NCBI GenBank assembly: GCA_003542275.1 | Contig: DPKY01000119.1 | Span: 1-8,252 of the forward strand | Direction: 5' to 3' | Source of the DNA: Methylococcaceae bacterium | Lineage (GTDB): Bacteria > Pseudomonadota > Gammaproteobacteria > Methylococcales > Methylomonadaceae | DNA length: 8,252 bases | Shown here: piece by piece, positions 7,021 to 8,252 of the stretch | Layout of the letters: every line of letters begins with the position of its first letter | Numbering within the stretch: position 1 is the stretch's first letter | Notes under the pieces: generated by a model | Seen by the model: only the letters and a program-made list of their open reading frames with translations | Database searches by the model: none | What the model was told of the DNA's origin: nothing | Translations under genes and position numbers: made by a program

Positions 7021-8252
7021 TACAATATCTCCGCAATATGTGTTAACAGGGGACGATAGAGTATTTCCGCATAATGGTTAAAGCCTTCTGGCGTTTTTGA
7101 TAACCTCAACAGCTCAAAATGGGCGAAAAACCGCTGTAAATACGCATCATTGCCCACTTCGCCGTGGTGATTAAAGCCATCACCTTCATAGGTTTTCTTC
7201 GCTTTCTCCATATCCGCTTTAGGTAAATACGCAAAAGCGGTTTTCACCGCAACAGGCAGTGGCGATTGCAAACCGGCTTGCCATGCGCTGAGCACGTCTT
7301 TTAAATACTTCTCGGCAACGTCTTGGGTTAAGGGTTCAATGTTGCAAACCGTATCGGCACCAATGATGATGGATTGCACGGGAGTGTTTGTTGCACAAAG
7401 TAGCAAATGATTCACCCAATGTGTGCAGAAATGATGGTATTTAATGTCGCCTTTTGACAATAAAGTCTGTGCGCTACAATCAATCAAGGCGCACGCATGA
7501 CCTTTTTGCCGAAGCGTGTTAAATTGACCCGATAATTGCACTGTCACGCCATTGTCTAAACGCACTATGTAGTGTTCAGTGAGCGCTTCACAAACGGTTG
7601 GCCATTGCGCCAGATACGTTTGATATTGCAGCCAAGCCGCTTTCACGGGGTTTGCAATGTGCTCAAAGGCAATATTTTTAAAATTCCCTAGTGGAAAAAC
7701 GCCTTGTCGTGTCATTTTGCTTTGCTGATGTTCAAAAAAAGCGTCCAGATTATCGTTCACACGCTCGTCACTGTCTTTTAGCGCGTTGAGCAATTCATCA
7801 CAAAAGAGATAGTGCTCTAAATGATTCAACATAAAGGGTTCATCGTCATTGCGCAAGGCTTTTGCGCTGTCTTCAAAAGTAAATTTTAACGTGTAAATAC
7901 AATACGTTTTCACCGGCGCTTTCAAAAAACGCCCTAACGCAAGAGTCGTTAGCGCTAACGGCGTAGCCTCCACCGCAATGGCGGTAGATTGCACCGTATT
8001 TTTTTGAAAGGTTGTTTGTGTAAACCACTCGTGTGCATAGGTAAATAAACGCGGATCACGATTTTTTTCAATGTAGCGCAGACTAAAGGGTTGTAGCGGA
8101 TGCTCAAGGGTAATGGCGTGGAGCAATGCTGACTTACCGCTTTCATCTAATCGCCATGATTTCTCAATTGTTTCACGAAGCTGACTGATTAAAACTGAAG
8201 GAGGAATTTCACTGTTATCGCGGATACTGCGCCCCACCCAACTGATATAGAG
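7020..8252 (-). CDS. recC: RecBCD helicase-nuclease, gamma subunit RecC (C-terminal part)
   Basis: The reading frame is open to the right edge, so this is the last 410 codons of a gene that should total about 1100. The GTG at 8237 is an internal valine rather than a start: codons upstream read L-Y-I-S-W and continue V-G-R-S-I-R-D-N-S-E, matching the conserved RecC segment YVGRSIQDNSE of E. coli at about residue 700. The visible part corresponds to the late RecC region, including the C-terminal domain with an inactive nuclease-like fold that in E. coli carries the pin splitting the duplex. Recognisable late blocks include SYARE-like FTYAHEWF, EPFMLNHLEHYLFCDELLNAL and the end NHYAEILYRPLLTHIAEIL. 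RecC is a non-enzymatic subunit that holds RecB and RecD and recognises Chi; most of the Chi-recognising part lies outside the window. No frameshift is seen. The stop codon overlaps the recB start. Confidence 0.95.
   Translation of the reverse strand, partial: LYISWVGRSIRDNSEIPPSVLISQLRETIEKSWRLDESGKSALLHAITLEHPLQPFSLRYIEKNRDPRLFTYAHEWFTQTTFQKNTVQSTAIAVEATPLALTTLALGRFLKAPVKTYCIYTLKFTFEDSAKALRNDDEPFMLNHLEHYLFCDELLNALKDSDERVNDNLDAFFEHQQSKMTRQGVFPLGNFKNIAFEHIANPVKAAWLQYQTYLAQWPTVCEALTEHYIVRLDNGVTVQLSGQFNTLRQKGHACALIDCSAQTLLSKGDIKYHHFCTHWVNHLLLCATNTPVQSIIIGADTVCNIEPLTQDVAEKYLKDVLSAWQAGLQSPLPVAVKTAFAYLPKADMEKAKKTYEGDGFNHHGEVGNDAYLQRFFAHFELLRLSKTPEGFNHYAEILYRPLLTHIAEIL
7029..7032 (-). promoter_or_regulatory. 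Ribosome binding site of recB
   Basis: GGAG on the minus strand ends 8 bases before the recB ATG at 7020-7018, inside the last codons of recC. It is the best Shine-Dalgarno match in the window and fixes the recB start at the TAATG overlap, supporting translational coupling between recC and recB. Confidence 0.6.

Noticed and set aside
6650..7081. 143-codon open frame on the plus strand opposite the recB start and recC end
   Set aside because: It lies antisense to strongly conserved RecB motifs (Walker A and Ia), shows no recognisable domain, and its codon choices follow from the opposite strand.
8235..8237. GTG as the start of a separate short recC-like gene
   Set aside because: The frame continues to the window edge with residues matching the conserved RecC segment, so this is an internal valine of a gene cut by the window.
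1520..8252. The recBCD block as part of a new anti-phage island
   Set aside because: All three proteins carry standard motifs at standard lengths and no unknown gene is inserted among them; RecBCD degrades phage DNA but is core repair machinery.

Overview
The window reads almost entirely on the minus strand and looks like the chromosome of a moderately AT-rich proteobacterium. RecBCD, rather than AddAB or AdnAB, points to a gamma- or betaproteobacterium. The genus cannot be told from this sequence. I see no tRNA, rRNA, transposase, integrase, CRISPR array or phage gene.

Following transcription (high to low coordinates), the first block is the RecBCD helicase-nuclease operon: the C-terminal 410 residues of recC (8252-7020, open at the window edge), complete recB (7020-3403) and complete recD (3400-1520). 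recC and recB overlap by one base (TAATG), and recB and recD are 2 bases apart. No ptrA lies between recC and recB, unlike in E. coli. All helicase motifs of RecB and RecD and the RecB nuclease residues are present, so the complex should be active in double-strand-break repair and degradation of linear foreign DNA.

After a gap of about 100 bases holding a plausible promoter comes a soluble EAL-domain protein (1415-246). Its phosphodiesterase site looks intact, and its C-terminal part carries the 3-His/1-Cys signature of a CZB (chemoreceptor zinc-binding) domain. It is therefore predicted to be a c-di-GMP phosphodiesterase controlled by zinc or by oxidation of the zinc-binding cysteine.

A 96-base gap (245-150) with an imperfect hairpin separates it from the first 49 codons of a gene that runs off the left edge. 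This gene opens with a bacterial Ig-like (Big_5/SwmB-type) strand pattern and has no signal peptide, as in many large type-I-secreted adhesins or extracellular repeat proteins.

The recBCD block is ordinary core machinery. The most interesting part is the left 1.4 kb: an EAL-CZB sensor-enzyme beside a putative surface or secreted Ig-like protein, a pairing that could link zinc or oxidant sensing to c-di-GMP and adhesion. I found no convincing wholly new system.
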